A stretch of 16,724 nucleotides of DNA from Propionibacteriaceae bacterium (GCA_021323255.1 JAJTCL010000076.1:1-16724); one strand, 5' to 3'. Shown: positions 1-7,079, numbered from the stretch's first letter. Notes: generated by a model from the letters alone, not told the origin. Numbers and translations: made by a program.

Positions 1-718
1 GCGACGGTCTTGGCAATAATGCCTGGTTCGCGAAATGTGACTGGGGATACCAGCGTGCCCAGCCGGAGGTTGGTGTCAAGGCCGGCGAGTAGCCCGAGGG
101 TGAGCCACGGCTCTGGTATCGGCTCCCACCCGCGATCAACCTGCGGAATCTGGATCAGGTGATCCATCAAAGCAATGCCGTCGAAGCCGATGGCATCGGC
201 TGTGAGCGCTAGATCGCGAAGCCAGCCGGACGGATCCTCGGCCCATGGAAACCGCGAGACCTGCAGCACCAGTCGCGGCCCCGGACCATGATCACGATCA
301 GGTGCGGGCAGCTCGTCGACTGGCGTAGTCGTGGGGTGGTGCTGGTCGATGATCAGTAGCCGGTCCCAGCCCTCATCCTGGACGGTCTGGAGAAGCTTGC
401 TGATCCTCCGCAGTTGATCGGTGAGGATCTGAGCCGGCACCGGCCGATCACGCCGGCGCGTTCCGGATCCAGTCCCAGGGTGTCGATCACAGTGGTCAAC
501 GAGCGCTTGGCCCGGGCGGCCACGATCTGGTCGAGCAGCGCGAACGCGTCCGCGGTCGCCTCAAGATCAGCAGGGCCGCTGCCAACCGTAGCCCGAAGCG
601 CATCCGAGCTGACCACTTCGGCCGTACGGAATCGCTCAGCAGCCCAGGTGGATTTCCCCGAGCCCGCGGCTCCAGCCAGTACCACCACGACGGGGTCCGG
701 CAGCCGGGCATCGGTCAT
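1..718 (-). pseudogene. P-loop kinase / LLM-class flavin (F420-type) oxidoreductase fusion, frameshifted, 3' end outside window
   Basis: The first part, from ATG at 716-718, reads an ATPase/kinase domain with a Walker A motif (GAAGSGKST) and a VIDTLGLDPER segment. Reading in another frame from about 445 down to base 1 gives an uninterrupted second part: RPVPAQILTDQLRR, the end of such kinases, then LVLQVSRFPW, GFDGIALMDHL, EPWLTLGLLAGLD and LRLGTLVSPVTFR. These are hallmarks of luciferase-like (LLM) F420-dependent oxidoreductases. Fusions of a small P-loop kinase to an LLM domain are known in actinobacteria. The two frames do not join: in the first frame a stop is met at 353-355. Roughly 30 residues expected between LDPER and RPVPA (the kinase strand with the arginine-rich lid) appear to be missing, so a deletion of non-triplet length near 435-450 is the likely cause. 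Its substrate is unknown. The oxidoreductase continues beyond the left edge. No good Shine-Dalgarno sequence precedes the start. Confidence 0.72.
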
Positions 719-763
719 ACCCGAAGTCTGGCAGCAGACGGGGCACGCGATCCTGACTGTGCC

Positions 764-807
764 CTGAGCCTGTCGAAGGGCAGCTTCTCGGGCTTCGACA
801 GGCTCAG
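764..807. repeat. REP-like palindromic repeat (GAGCCTGTCGAAG family)
   Basis: Two perfectly complementary 15-base arms, CTGAGCCTGTCGAAG at 764-778 and its reverse complement at 793-807, flank a 14-base loop. The unit lies between two divergently transcribed genes, so it is unlikely to be a simple terminator. From memory, intergenic palindromes with this core recur in many Propionibacteriales genomes; I cannot count copies from this window. Translation of such repeats produces spurious short ORFs. Confidence 0.7.
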
Positions 808-852
808 CCCGGGTATTTGGTCTGGCAACTGCCTGACCGAGCAAGGGGAAGA

Positions 853-1671
853 ATGACTGCCATGACCGATCCCAAGCCTGTCGAATCCTGGCTCACTGAC
901 ATGGATGGCGTTCTGGTGCACGAGGAGCACGCGCTGCCGGGCGCTTCGGAGTTCATCGCCGCCTTGCAGGAGCATGGACGCCGGTTCCTGGTCCTGACCA
1001 ACAACTCCCTCTTCACCGCCCGTGATCTTCGGGCGCGGCTGCTGCGTAGCGGCATCGAGGTACCCGAGGGGTGCCTCTGGACCTCGGCGCTCGCCACCGC
1101 CCAGTTCCTGAGCGATCAAAAGGCTGGCGGCTCGGCCTATGTCATCGGAGAGGTCGGGCTTACCTCGGCGCTGCATGACGTCGGCTTCGTGCTGACTGAA
1201 CGTGACCCTGATTATGTGGTGCTCGGCGAAACTCGGACCCACTCCTTCGAGAACATCACCCGGGCTATCAGACTGATCGAGCGCGGCGCTCGATTCATCG
1301 CCACCAATCCCGACCCGACTGGACCCTCACCGGAAGGCTCCCTTCCAGCCACCGGCTCCTTCGCGGCCTTGATCACCCAGGCGACCGGAATCCGACCGTA
1401 CTTCGTCGGCAAGCCCAATCCGCTCATGATGCGGTCGGCGCTCAACGCGATCGATGCTCATTCCGAAACCACGATCATGGTCGGCGACAGAATGGATACC
1501 GACGTCGTCTCCGGCCTGGAGGCGGGGATGCGCACCATTTTGGTGCTGACCGGCTCGACCAAGGAATCCGACGTGGAACGGTTCCCCTACCGCCCAACCA
1601 AAGTTGCCAACTCCATTGCCGACGTGGTCGAACTGGTCGGCAAGCTAGCGCCTGCGCCGGCCGTCGCCTAG
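853..1671 (+). CDS. HAD-IIA family hydrolase (NagD-like phosphatase)
   Basis: A 272-residue soluble phosphatase of the haloacid dehalogenase superfamily, subfamily IIA (NagD/4-nitrophenylphosphatase type). All motifs are visible: motif I TDMDGVLVHEE with nucleophile Asp16 and acid/base Asp18, motif II VLTNNS, motif III lysine in VGKPNPLMM, and motif IV MVGDRMDTDVVSGLEAGM with the Mg-binding acidic pair. A C2-type cap lies between motifs II and III, as in NagD. The length is normal for the family. The start at 853 is chosen because AGGGGAAG at 844-851 sits just upstream; an in-frame ATG at 862 is the alternative. The physiological substrate cannot be read from sequence; members dephosphorylate small phosphometabolites such as nucleotides, sugar phosphates or glycerol phosphate. 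It is a single gene, divergent from the kinase-LLM gene and convergent with the MFS unit. Confidence 0.9.
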   Translation: MTAMTDPKPVESWLTDMDGVLVHEEHALPGASEFIAALQEHGRRFLVLTNNSLFTARDLRARLLRSGIEVPEGCLWTSALATAQFLSDQKAGGSAYVIGEVGLTSALHDVGFVLTERDPDYVVLGETRTHSFENITRAIRLIERGARFIATNPDPTGPSPEGSLPATGSFAALITQATGIRPYFVGKPNPLMMRSALNAIDAHSETTIMVGDRMDTDVVSGLEAGMRTILVLTGSTKESDVERFPYRPTKVANSIADVVELVGKLAPAPAVA

Positions 1672-1672
1672 C

Positions 1673-1734
1673 GGACACCGGCGGCCGCAGCCGCTTAACG
1701 GAGAATGGTGTCCCCGGCCGGTCGAAGGGCCGGG
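1673..1734. terminator. Candidate convergent terminator hairpins after the HAD gene
   Basis: GGACACC at 1673-1679 pairs with GGTGTCC at 1707-1713, enclosing a GC-rich inner stem. A second stem pairs CCCGGCC at 1713-1719 with GGCCGGG at 1728-1734. They follow the stop codon of the plus-strand HAD gene and overlap the 3' end of the minus-strand unit. No U-tract is present, as is common for actinobacterial hairpins, so termination is inferred from position and folding only. Confidence 0.4.
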
Positions 1735-1808
1735 CTCGACGGATCGTAGGAGCATCCAGCCACCAGGCAGGCAAGAGAAACGAGCGTAGCGACAAGCCAC
1801 CGCCTCAC
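1695..1808 (-). CDS. Possible 37-residue small lipoprotein downstream of the MFS gene
   Basis: A short frame reads MRRWLVATLVSLACLVAGC followed by SYDPSSPALRPAGDTILR and a TAA stop. It has two N-terminal arginines, a hydrophobic stretch and a convincing lipobox (LVAGC) with the lipidation cysteine at residue 19, so the mature peptide would be about 19 residues. The GTG start lies 10 bases after the MFS stop codon. GAGGAG directly abuts the GTG, too close for an ordinary ribosome site, so translation would need re-initiation by ribosomes finishing the MFS gene. I recognise no family. It could be a real small membrane-anchored companion of the transporter, the remnant of a longer lipoprotein, or chance; the hairpins overlapping its 3' half count slightly against it. 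Confidence 0.45.
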   Translation of the reverse strand: MRRWLVATLVSLACLVAGCSYDPSSPALRPAGDTILR

Positions 1809-1818
1809 CTCCTCGATG

Positions 1819-3285
1819 TTACGACGGCTGCGTGCCCCGACTGATCGGCAACCGGCTCGGCATGATCAGCACCGCTGCTGCCAACAAGATCGCAACAACG
1901 CCAGCAGCCAGGAAGACTCGGTGCAAAGCGGGATCGAGAACAAGGGCCGGAATCTCGCTGGCCGTGGCGGAGATCCCGCCCGCCCGCTGACTCAGCGATG
2001 AGTTGGCGATTGCACCGAAGACAGCAATGCCCAGGGCGCTCCCCATTGACCGGGCGAACATGTTGGTCCCGGTAACCACGCCCCGGCGTTCCCACTCGAC
2101 CGAGGACTGAGCTGCGATCAGGGTCGGGCTGGCCACGAGGCCCATGCCGAAACCGATCACAAAGCAGGTAGCGGCTACCTGCCACACTGAGCTGCTGGAC
2201 GACAGCAAGGCGAGCAACCCCGAACCGATCACGATCACGATCGCACCGATCAGCGCCGTGTTGCGAAAGCCAATTCTCAAGAAGATCCGGCCGGCGAGCG
2301 AGGCCGCGAGTGGCCAGCCGAGAGTGAGGGCGGCCAGCGCGAAACCTGCCACCAGCGCACTTGTCCCCAGCACGCCCTGGACGTACAGCGGGACGAACGA
2401 CGTCAGGCCAATCAGCATCACGCCTACCCCAAGGGCAGCGAGATTGGTCGAGTTGAGCAGTCGGCTGCGAAAGACCCAGCCAGGAAGGATGGGCTCAGCC
2501 GCCCGCCGCTCCACGAAAGAAAAGCCGATCAACAGCGCGGCCCCGATCGTAAGAATGGTGATGCTCGGCACGGATGCCCAGGGCCACAGGATGCCGCCTT
2601 CGAGAAGCCCGAGAATGATCAAGGAGGCACCAACGGCCAATAACACCGCGCCGCCGACGTCGATGCGATGCTGCCGGCGCACCACCTGCTCGGTGAACCG
2701 CCGGAACAGCCACCAGGCCGCGAGCGCCCCCAGCGGAACGTTGACGAAGAAGATCCATCGCCAATTCAGATAGTCCACGAACAGCCCGCCCAGCGTCGGT
2801 CCCACAACTGAGGACATAGCCCAGACGCTGGCGATGTAGCCCTGAACCCGGGCCCGCTCGGCTACCGAGTAGATGTCGCCGATGATCGTCATGGCGGTTG
2901 GCTGTACCGCACCAGCACCGAGGCCCTGCAGGGCTCGAAAGGCGATCAGCGCCGGCATGCTCCAAGCGATGCCGCACAAGATCGAGCCCAGCACGAAGAG
3001 GCCGATCCCGATGAGCATGATCGGCTTGCGGCCTATCAGGTCGGTGAACTTGGCAAAGATCGGTACGGATACCGCCTGGGCGAGCAGGTAGATGGAGAAC
3101 AGCCAAGGGAAATGGGCAAAGCCGCCGAGATCGTTCACGATCGACGGGACGGCGGTGGCCAGGATGGTCGCATCGATCGCGATCAGCCCAACGCTCAACA
3201 TGACCGACAGCAGGATGGGGCCGCGTTCGGATCTCAAGCCCACCGCTGCCCGAGAGCTCATCTGCTGCTCGGTCGAATGGGCCAT
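1819..3285 (-). CDS. MFS transporter, DHA2 family (14-TM drug:proton antiporter)
   Basis: An integral membrane exporter of 488 residues, the usual length for EmrB/QacA-type (DHA2) permeases with 14 membrane segments. Visible family features are the first helix containing AIDATILATAVPSI, the loop 2-3 motif A (FTDLIGRKPIMLIG), an antiporter-type segment near GPTLGGLFVDYLNWRWIFFVNVPLG, and alternating hydrophobic helices to the end. By family it should export hydrophobic or cationic compounds using the proton gradient; the substrate is unknown. The start at 3285 (MAHSTEQQM) is preferred because GAGG lies about 11 bases upstream; a longer reading from 3327 has no ribosome site. No regulator gene is adjacent, but a perfect palindrome at 3378-3411 sits about 95 bases upstream. 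A possible small lipoprotein follows 10 bases downstream. Confidence 0.9.
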   Translation of the reverse strand: MAHSTEQQMSSRAAVGLRSERGPILLSVMLSVGLIAIDATILATAVPSIVNDLGGFAHFPWLFSIYLLAQAVSVPIFAKFTDLIGRKPIMLIGIGLFVLGSILCGIAWSMPALIAFRALQGLGAGAVQPTAMTIIGDIYSVAERARVQGYIASVWAMSSVVGPTLGGLFVDYLNWRWIFFVNVPLGALAAWWLFRRFTEQVVRRQHRIDVGGAVLLAVGASLIILGLLEGGILWPWASVPSITILTIGAALLIGFSFVERRAAEPILPGWVFRSRLLNSTNLAALGVGVMLIGLTSFVPLYVQGVLGTSALVAGFALAALTLGWPLAASLAGRIFLRIGFRNTALIGAIVIVIGSGLLALLSSSSSVWQVAATCFVIGFGMGLVASPTLIAAQSSVEWERRGVVTGTNMFARSMGSALGIAVFGAIANSSLSQRAGGISATASEIPALVLDPALHRVFLAAGVVAILLAAAVLIMPSRLPISRGTQPS

Positions 3286-3377
3286 ATATCGGGCAACCTC
3301 AAACTCAGGTCCCGCATTCCCGCCCATGCGGCAGATCTGTGGTTACCCGTCAATAACCCACGCTGCATGGGATGTTG

Positions 3378-3411
3378 ACGCTGTACATGGCGTGCATGCC
3401 ATGTACAGCGT
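3378..3411. promoter_or_regulatory. Perfect 14-bp inverted repeat, candidate operator for the MFS gene
   Basis: ACGCTGTACATGGC (3378-3391) and its exact reverse complement (3398-3411) flank GTGCAT, itself nearly palindromic, giving a dyad of 34 bp. The size, symmetry and place upstream of a drug exporter fit an operator bound by a dimeric TetR- or GntR-like repressor. No regulator is encoded in the window, so it would act in trans. A terminator is less likely, since no gene ends here. Confidence 0.5.
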
Positions 3412-3426
3412 GAGGGGAGTGTGTAC

Positions 3427-3540
3427 AGCCCAGAGTGGCGAGTGAGTAAAGCCCAGGGTGGCGACTGTGAAAGTGTGCACAGCCGAGGGTGACCGTGAGT
3501 GCGCACAGCCCAGGGTGGCGGCTGCGAAAGTGCGAGTGTT
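3427..3540. repeat. Four degenerate direct repeats (AGCCCAGGGTGGCG core)
   Basis: The core AGCCCAGGGTGGCG occurs at 3450-3463 and 3507-3520 exactly, and with changes at 3427-3440 and 3481-3494. The second and fourth copies are followed by a similar tail (ACTGTGAAAGTG / GCTGCGAAAGTG). Spacing is irregular: 23, 31 and 26 bases. They lie between the MFS palindrome and the groEL promoter. No coding frame through them looks real. Function unknown: perhaps a decayed tandem array or a nucleoid-protein or regulator binding cluster. Confidence 0.6.
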
Positions 3541-3565
3541 TGTACGCATGACGTGCGGGGGGCCG

Positions 3566-3592
3566 TTTGCACTCGCATGGGTAGAGTGCTAA
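3566..3592. promoter_or_regulatory. CIRCE operator 1 (HrcA binding site)
   Basis: TTTGCACTC (3566-3574), nine bases, then GAGTGCTAA (3584-3592). The CIRCE consensus is TTAGCACTC-N9-GAGTGCTAA, so one base differs. CIRCE is bound by the HrcA repressor, released on heat or protein-folding stress. The site overlaps the candidate -35 and -10 of groEL. Confidence 0.85.
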
Positions 3593-3595
3593 AAA
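3567..3595 (+). promoter_or_regulatory. Candidate groEL promoter inside the CIRCE region
   Basis: TTGCAC (3567-3572), a 17-base spacer, then TAAAAA (3590-3595) resembles a housekeeping sigma promoter. Transcription would start near 3602, at the edge of the second CIRCE, leaving an untranslated leader of about 115 bases. Inference from consensus only. Confidence 0.4.
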
Positions 3596-3600
3596 TTGCA

Positions 3601-3627
3601 TTAGCACTCTCGCCCAGAGAGTGCCAC
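3601..3627. promoter_or_regulatory. CIRCE operator 2 (HrcA binding site)
   Basis: TTAGCACTC (3601-3609) is a perfect left half-site, followed by nine bases and GAGTGCCAC (3619-3627), in which the last three bases depart from consensus. Its centre is 35 bp from that of the first CIRCE, and it covers the expected transcription start. Confidence 0.85.
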
Positions 3628-3716
3628 CTCTCTTCTGGCCGGTGAGGCTCCCATGGGCCATCCGTCGCGGGCACCGCTCGAAGAGCCATCAAATCACTGA
3701 CAGGACTGCGGAGAAC

Positions 3717-5253
3717 ATGCCCAAACTGATTCAGTTCAACACGGAGGCACGGCGCGGCCTCGAGCGCGGGATGAACACCCTCGCCGACGCCGTCAAGGTG
3801 ACCCTTGGACCCAAGGGCCGCAATGTCGTGCTTGAGAAGAAGTGGGGTGCTCCGACCATCACCAACGATGGTGTGAGCATCGCCAAGGAGATCGAGCTCG
3901 AGGATCCGTACGAGAAGATCGGCGCCGAGCTCGTCAAGGAAGTTGCCAAGAAGACCGACGATGTGGCCGGTGACGGCACCACGACGGCGACAGTACTGGC
4001 GCAGGCAATGGTCCGAGAGGGCCTGCGCAACGTAACCGCCGGGGCCAACCCGATGAGCCTCAAGAGGGGCATCGAAAAGGCCGTTGCTGCGGTCGTCGAG
4101 CAGCTGGCTGCCATCTCGAAGGATGTGGAGACCAAAGAGCAGATCGCTGCTACCGCCTCCATCTCCGCGGGTGACACCCAGGTTGGCGAGATCATCGCCG
4201 AGGCCATGGACAAGGTCGGCAAGGAAGGCGTCATCACTGTCGACGAGTCGAACACCTTCGGACTAGAGCTCGAGCTCACCGAGGGCATGCGCTTCGACAA
4301 GGGTTACATCTCGCCCTATTTCGTGACTGACACCGAGCGCATGGAGACTGTGCTCGACAACCCGTACATCCTGATCGTCAACTCCAAGGTCTCCAACCTG
4401 AAGGACCTGCTGCCGGTCCTGGAGAAGGTCATCCAGGCGGGAAAGCCGCTCCTGGTGATCGCCGAGGACGTGGATGGCGAGGCGCTGGCGGCGCTGATCG
4501 TGAACAAGATCCGCGGCACCTTCAAGTCCGCTGCCGTGAAGGCTCCTGGATTCGGCGACCGTCGCAAGGCGATGCTGACCGACATGGCAATTCTCGCCGG
4601 TGGCCAGGTGATCAGCGAGGAAGTCGGGCTCAAGCTCGATAGCGTCACCGTGGAGCTGCTCGGACAAGCTCGCCAGGTGATCATCACCAAGGACGAGACG
4701 ACGATCATCGAGGGTGCTGGCAGTCCCGACCAGATCGCCGGCCGGGTCAACCAGATTCGCACCGAGATCGAGAACTCTGACTCCGACTACGACCGGGAGA
4801 AGCTGCAGGAGCGGCTTGCCAAGCTGGCCGGCGGCGTCGCAGTGATCAAGGTCGGCGCGGCAACCGAGGTTGAGCTCAAGGAGCGCAAGCACCGCATCGA
4901 GGACGCCGTCCGCAACGCCAAAGCGGCCGTCGAGGAGGGCATCGTCGCTGGCGGTGGTGTGGCACTCGTTCAGGCTGGAGCCAAGGCATTCAAGGACTTG
5001 AAGCTGGATGGCGACGAGGCAGTGGGTGCCCAGATCGTCAAGGTTGCGCTAGAGGCGCCGCTCAAGCAGATCGCAATCAACGCCGGCCTCGAGGGTGGCG
5101 TCGTCGCCGAGAAGGTCAGGGGCCTGCCGGCCGATCATGGTCTGAATGCGGCCACCGGCGAGTACGAGAATCTGCTCGACGCTGGTGTTCCCGACCCGAC
5201 CAAGGTGGCCGCCCGGCGGCGGCGACGGCGGTATGGGCGGGATGGATTTCTGA
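3717..5253 (+). pseudogene. groEL: Chaperonin GroEL (60 kDa, GroEL2-like), C-terminal deletion and frameshift
   Basis: Residues 1-497 align throughout with mycobacterial GroEL2 from memory: VTLGPKGRNVVLEKKWGAPTITNDG, GDGTTTATVLAQ, the apical PGFGDRRKAML segment and VAVIKVGAATEVELKERKHR are all present. GroEL forms the ATP-driven folding chamber in the cytosol. ATG at 3717 with GGAG upstream gives the usual N-terminus; in-frame sequence back to 3621 lies over CIRCE and is not coding. After DPTKV (codon 497, bases 5205-5207) the family continues with TRSALQNAAS...LTTEAVV, which is missing here. Instead the frame runs into an arginine run and ends at 5357, while the adjacent frame spells the normal tail GGGDGGMGGMDF with TGA at 5251-5253. 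About 30-33 codons were therefore lost with a frame change. No groES is adjacent, as expected of actinobacterial groEL2. A true defect would normally be lethal unless another copy exists, so sequence error is plausible. Confidence 0.85.
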
Positions 5254-5267
5254 TCTGCCCGCATGCA

Positions 5268-5306
5268 ACGAGCGGGGCGGCTTCCATTTGGGAGCCGCCC
5301 GCTTCG
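5268..5306 (+). terminator. Candidate terminator after groEL
   Basis: GAGCGGGGCGGCTTCC is followed by a short ATTT-containing loop and then GGGAGCCGCCCGCTTC; these pair as a strong GC stem with one bulged base. It lies 15 bases after the original groEL stop codon and before the 3' end of the convergent lipoprotein gene, so it could serve both. There is no U-tract. Confidence 0.6.
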
Positions 5307-5334
5307 TCGTTAGAACGCGCACCAAACCGCCGCC

Positions 5335-6654
5335 TCACCATCCCGGTAGTTGCGTGAGCTCTTCGATGACGAATCGATAGCTCTCCAGCTGCTTTGGGTC
5401 GGGCAGCGAGGACGGCCATTCCGCGGTCGTCCAGCCGCGCGGAGGATCGTTGCTGACATAGGTCCACGTTTCGGCGGCGTACGGTTTGGGCGGCCCGAGC
5501 CCTACGGCTGAGTCCTCAGCTTGAACTACCGGGATGTCCGGAATGGTGGCCACCCCGGGCAGGATCACATCAATCTTCTGAGTGCCGGCCGGCAGGGCGG
5601 GATAGTTGCTGGTGACGCTGGCTTGTCCGCCTTGCTTGCGCAGTGAGCCGGCCCACAGCCCCAGCGAGCTACACAAGCATTCGTACGCCTTGCGCCGCGC
5701 CACGGCTGTGGTCAGCCAGGACACCCGCGACGCTTTGGCTGTGGGCGCACCCGCTGGTTTGATCTGCGGCCCGCTTACCACATCGCGGTTCAAGACATCG
5801 GTGCCGTCAGGCAAGAGGCCGCCGATGGGGGACAGGGCAGGCTGCAGGATGAAGGTCGATTGGTCAGTGATCGATCTGATCGTCCACTCCAGTGACGTCC
5901 TGCCGGGCGCTGCGACTGCTCGGTCGATCGTAATGCTTTGGGCACGGTCCCGCGCCTGGCCATTCCGAAACGCTCGCTCGCCGAGGCTCGGTCGCGCAGC
6001 GCCCGGCGGTCGTGCCAGATCCGTCGGCTGCAGCGCGGTCGGAACCTGTCCAATCGGCGTCACCGGGATGTGCACGAATGGTGCCAGATTGATGAGGGCC
6101 ACATCGATGAAGGCCAGTCCGTCCGGCAGCGGCGGAAAGGTGGCCTGCAACAAACGAGTCTCACCAATTCGGAGATTCTGCTGTGCCAACCACAGCGGCG
6201 TACACAGGCATCGGTTGAACAGTCGTCGGGATTGGTGGCTCAACGTCCGATAGATCTTGTCCCCGTTGGAGTCGATCAAGAACATGTTGACGTCACCTTC
6301 GGAGCTCCGACTCAGGCCGAGATCGGCCCATGAAGGCAGGTCATCGCCGAATGCGTAATCGGGTGCGCGCAGCGGCGTGACCGACCAATCCACGACGGTC
6401 GCCAGCTGGAGCCGCCGTACGGCGTGGACCGCGAACCGGGTGGTGATGTGCAACCCCTCAGCCGTGGTCCATTCGCCCTCCGCCGCCACCGGCAGTTGTG
6501 GGTTCGTTGGGGTGGGCGGCAGCGGTTTCTCCATCGTCGGCGATTGGGCCGCCTTACTCTGGAAGAGTCCGGGCTCCTCCTTGGCATACGTGCAGCCGGC
6601 CAAGACCAGGCACGCCGTCGCGAGGACGATGACCAGCCGCTTCACCGCAGCCAC
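5335..6654 (-). CDS. Predicted lipoprotein with an internal duplication, function unknown
   Basis: 439 residues beginning MAAVKRLVIVLATACLVLAGC: a signal peptide with a lipobox (LAGC) and lipidation at Cys21, so it should sit on the outer face of the membrane. A proline-rich linker (residues 35-57) follows. Two similar halves come next. Each ends with a CLC motif (149-151 and 326-328), about 20 residues later FPPLPDGLAFIDVAL (173-187) or YPALPAGTQKIDVIL (351-365), then a short stretch ending IPV. The separation of these landmarks, 177-178 residues, is constant, so this is a tandem domain duplication. I recognise no family. The GTG at 6654 has no Shine-Dalgarno sequence, but TAGTAT lies six bases upstream, suggesting a leaderless transcript. 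Divergent from the DUF4031 gene and convergent with groEL. Confidence 0.85.
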   Translation of the reverse strand: MAAVKRLVIVLATACLVLAGCTYAKEEPGLFQSKAAQSPTMEKPLPPTPTNPQLPVAAEGEWTTAEGLHITTRFAVHAVRRLQLATVVDWSVTPLRAPDYAFGDDLPSWADLGLSRSSEGDVNMFLIDSNGDKIYRTLSHQSRRLFNRCLCTPLWLAQQNLRIGETRLLQATFPPLPDGLAFIDVALINLAPFVHIPVTPIGQVPTALQPTDLARPPGAARPSLGERAFRNGQARDRAQSITIDRAVAAPGRTSLEWTIRSITDQSTFILQPALSPIGGLLPDGTDVLNRDVVSGPQIKPAGAPTAKASRVSWLTTAVARRKAYECLCSSLGLWAGSLRKQGGQASVTSNYPALPAGTQKIDVILPGVATIPDIPVVQAEDSAVGLGPPKPYAAETWTYVSNDPPRGWTTAEWPSSLPDPKQLESYRFVIEELTQLPGW

Positions 6655-6666
6655 GCTGCAATACTA
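6655..6666 (-). promoter_or_regulatory. Leaderless -10 box for the lipoprotein gene
   Basis: On the minus strand TAGTAT (6666 to 6661) is followed by six bases and the GTG at 6654. A TANNNT box at this distance places the transcription start on the start codon, which explains the absent ribosome site. Consensus inference. Confidence 0.45.
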
Positions 6667-6772
6667 CGGTCGACGGTCTAGCTGGGCGCCGAGGAAAAAC
6701 GCGAGCAAAGCGTGGCAAAGAGTAAGGCTCTGCGAGCATTGGCAGCAGCTCGTTGATGATCGGAGGAACGAT

Positions 6773-7026
6773 GTGACGGTCTACATTGACCCGCCGATCT
6801 GGCCGGGACACGGCCACTTCTGGTCCCACTTGATCAGCGACCAGTCATATGAGGAGCTGCACGGATTCGCGGCGCGGCTCGGCATCCCCAGACGCGGCTT
6901 CGAGCGTGATCATTACGCATCGCACTTGCCGCCGGGGCGCAGCCGGTGTCGTCGCGGGAGATCGTCGCACTGCTGACCTCGGCTGGGCTTCGCCGCCGCC
7001 GGCAGTCGCGTTTGGCACGGCCCTGA
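6773..7026 (+). pseudogene. DUF4031 domain protein, frameshifted
   Basis: The start is GTG at 6773, with a clear GGAGG at 6762-6766 six bases upstream. The first frame reads VTVYIDPPIWPGHGHFWSHL, then SDQSYEELHGFAARLGIPRRGFERDHY, the strongly conserved beginning of DUF4031 proteins (small cytosolic proteins of unknown function). After DHY the frame gives unrelated sequence and stops at 6976. Another frame picks up the expected end, IALAAGAQPVSSREIVALLT followed by SAGLRRRR, with a stop at 7024-7026. The family normally has DHYD plus a few residues at this junction, so a small deletion of 3n+1 bases near 6916-6922 fits. Restored length would be about 85-95 residues, normal for the family. The gene may be transcribed with the operon 86 bases downstream. 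Confidence 0.75.
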
Positions 7027-7079
7027 TTCCGCGGCCGACGAGCACCCCGTGGCCGTGCAGGTGGGTGTTGCCAGCAGAC

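Noticed and set aside
3427..3540. CRISPR array
   Set aside because: Units are short and diverged, spacing is 23-31 bases without unique spacers of constant size, and no cas gene is near.
3584..3609. GAGTGCTAA-N8-TTAGCACTC read as one inverted-order CIRCE
   Set aside because: Two properly oriented CIRCEs with exact N9 spacing explain the same half-sites better.
3621..3716. 32 extra N-terminal codons in frame with groEL
   Set aside because: They lie over the second CIRCE element and leader; every GroEL family member starts at the ATG near 3717.
4263..4892. 209-codon frame on the minus strand inside groEL
   Set aside because: Antisense shadow of a conserved gene with no recognisable protein features.
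5208..5357. Arginine-rich tail on GroEL as a possible new nucleic-acid-binding extension
   Set aside because: The next frame spells the normal GGDGGMGGMDF ending, so the tail is a frameshift product.
6377..6772. Long upstream extension of the DUF4031 frame
   Set aside because: It overlaps the lipoprotein gene on the other strand; GGAGG and the family start fix GTG 6773.
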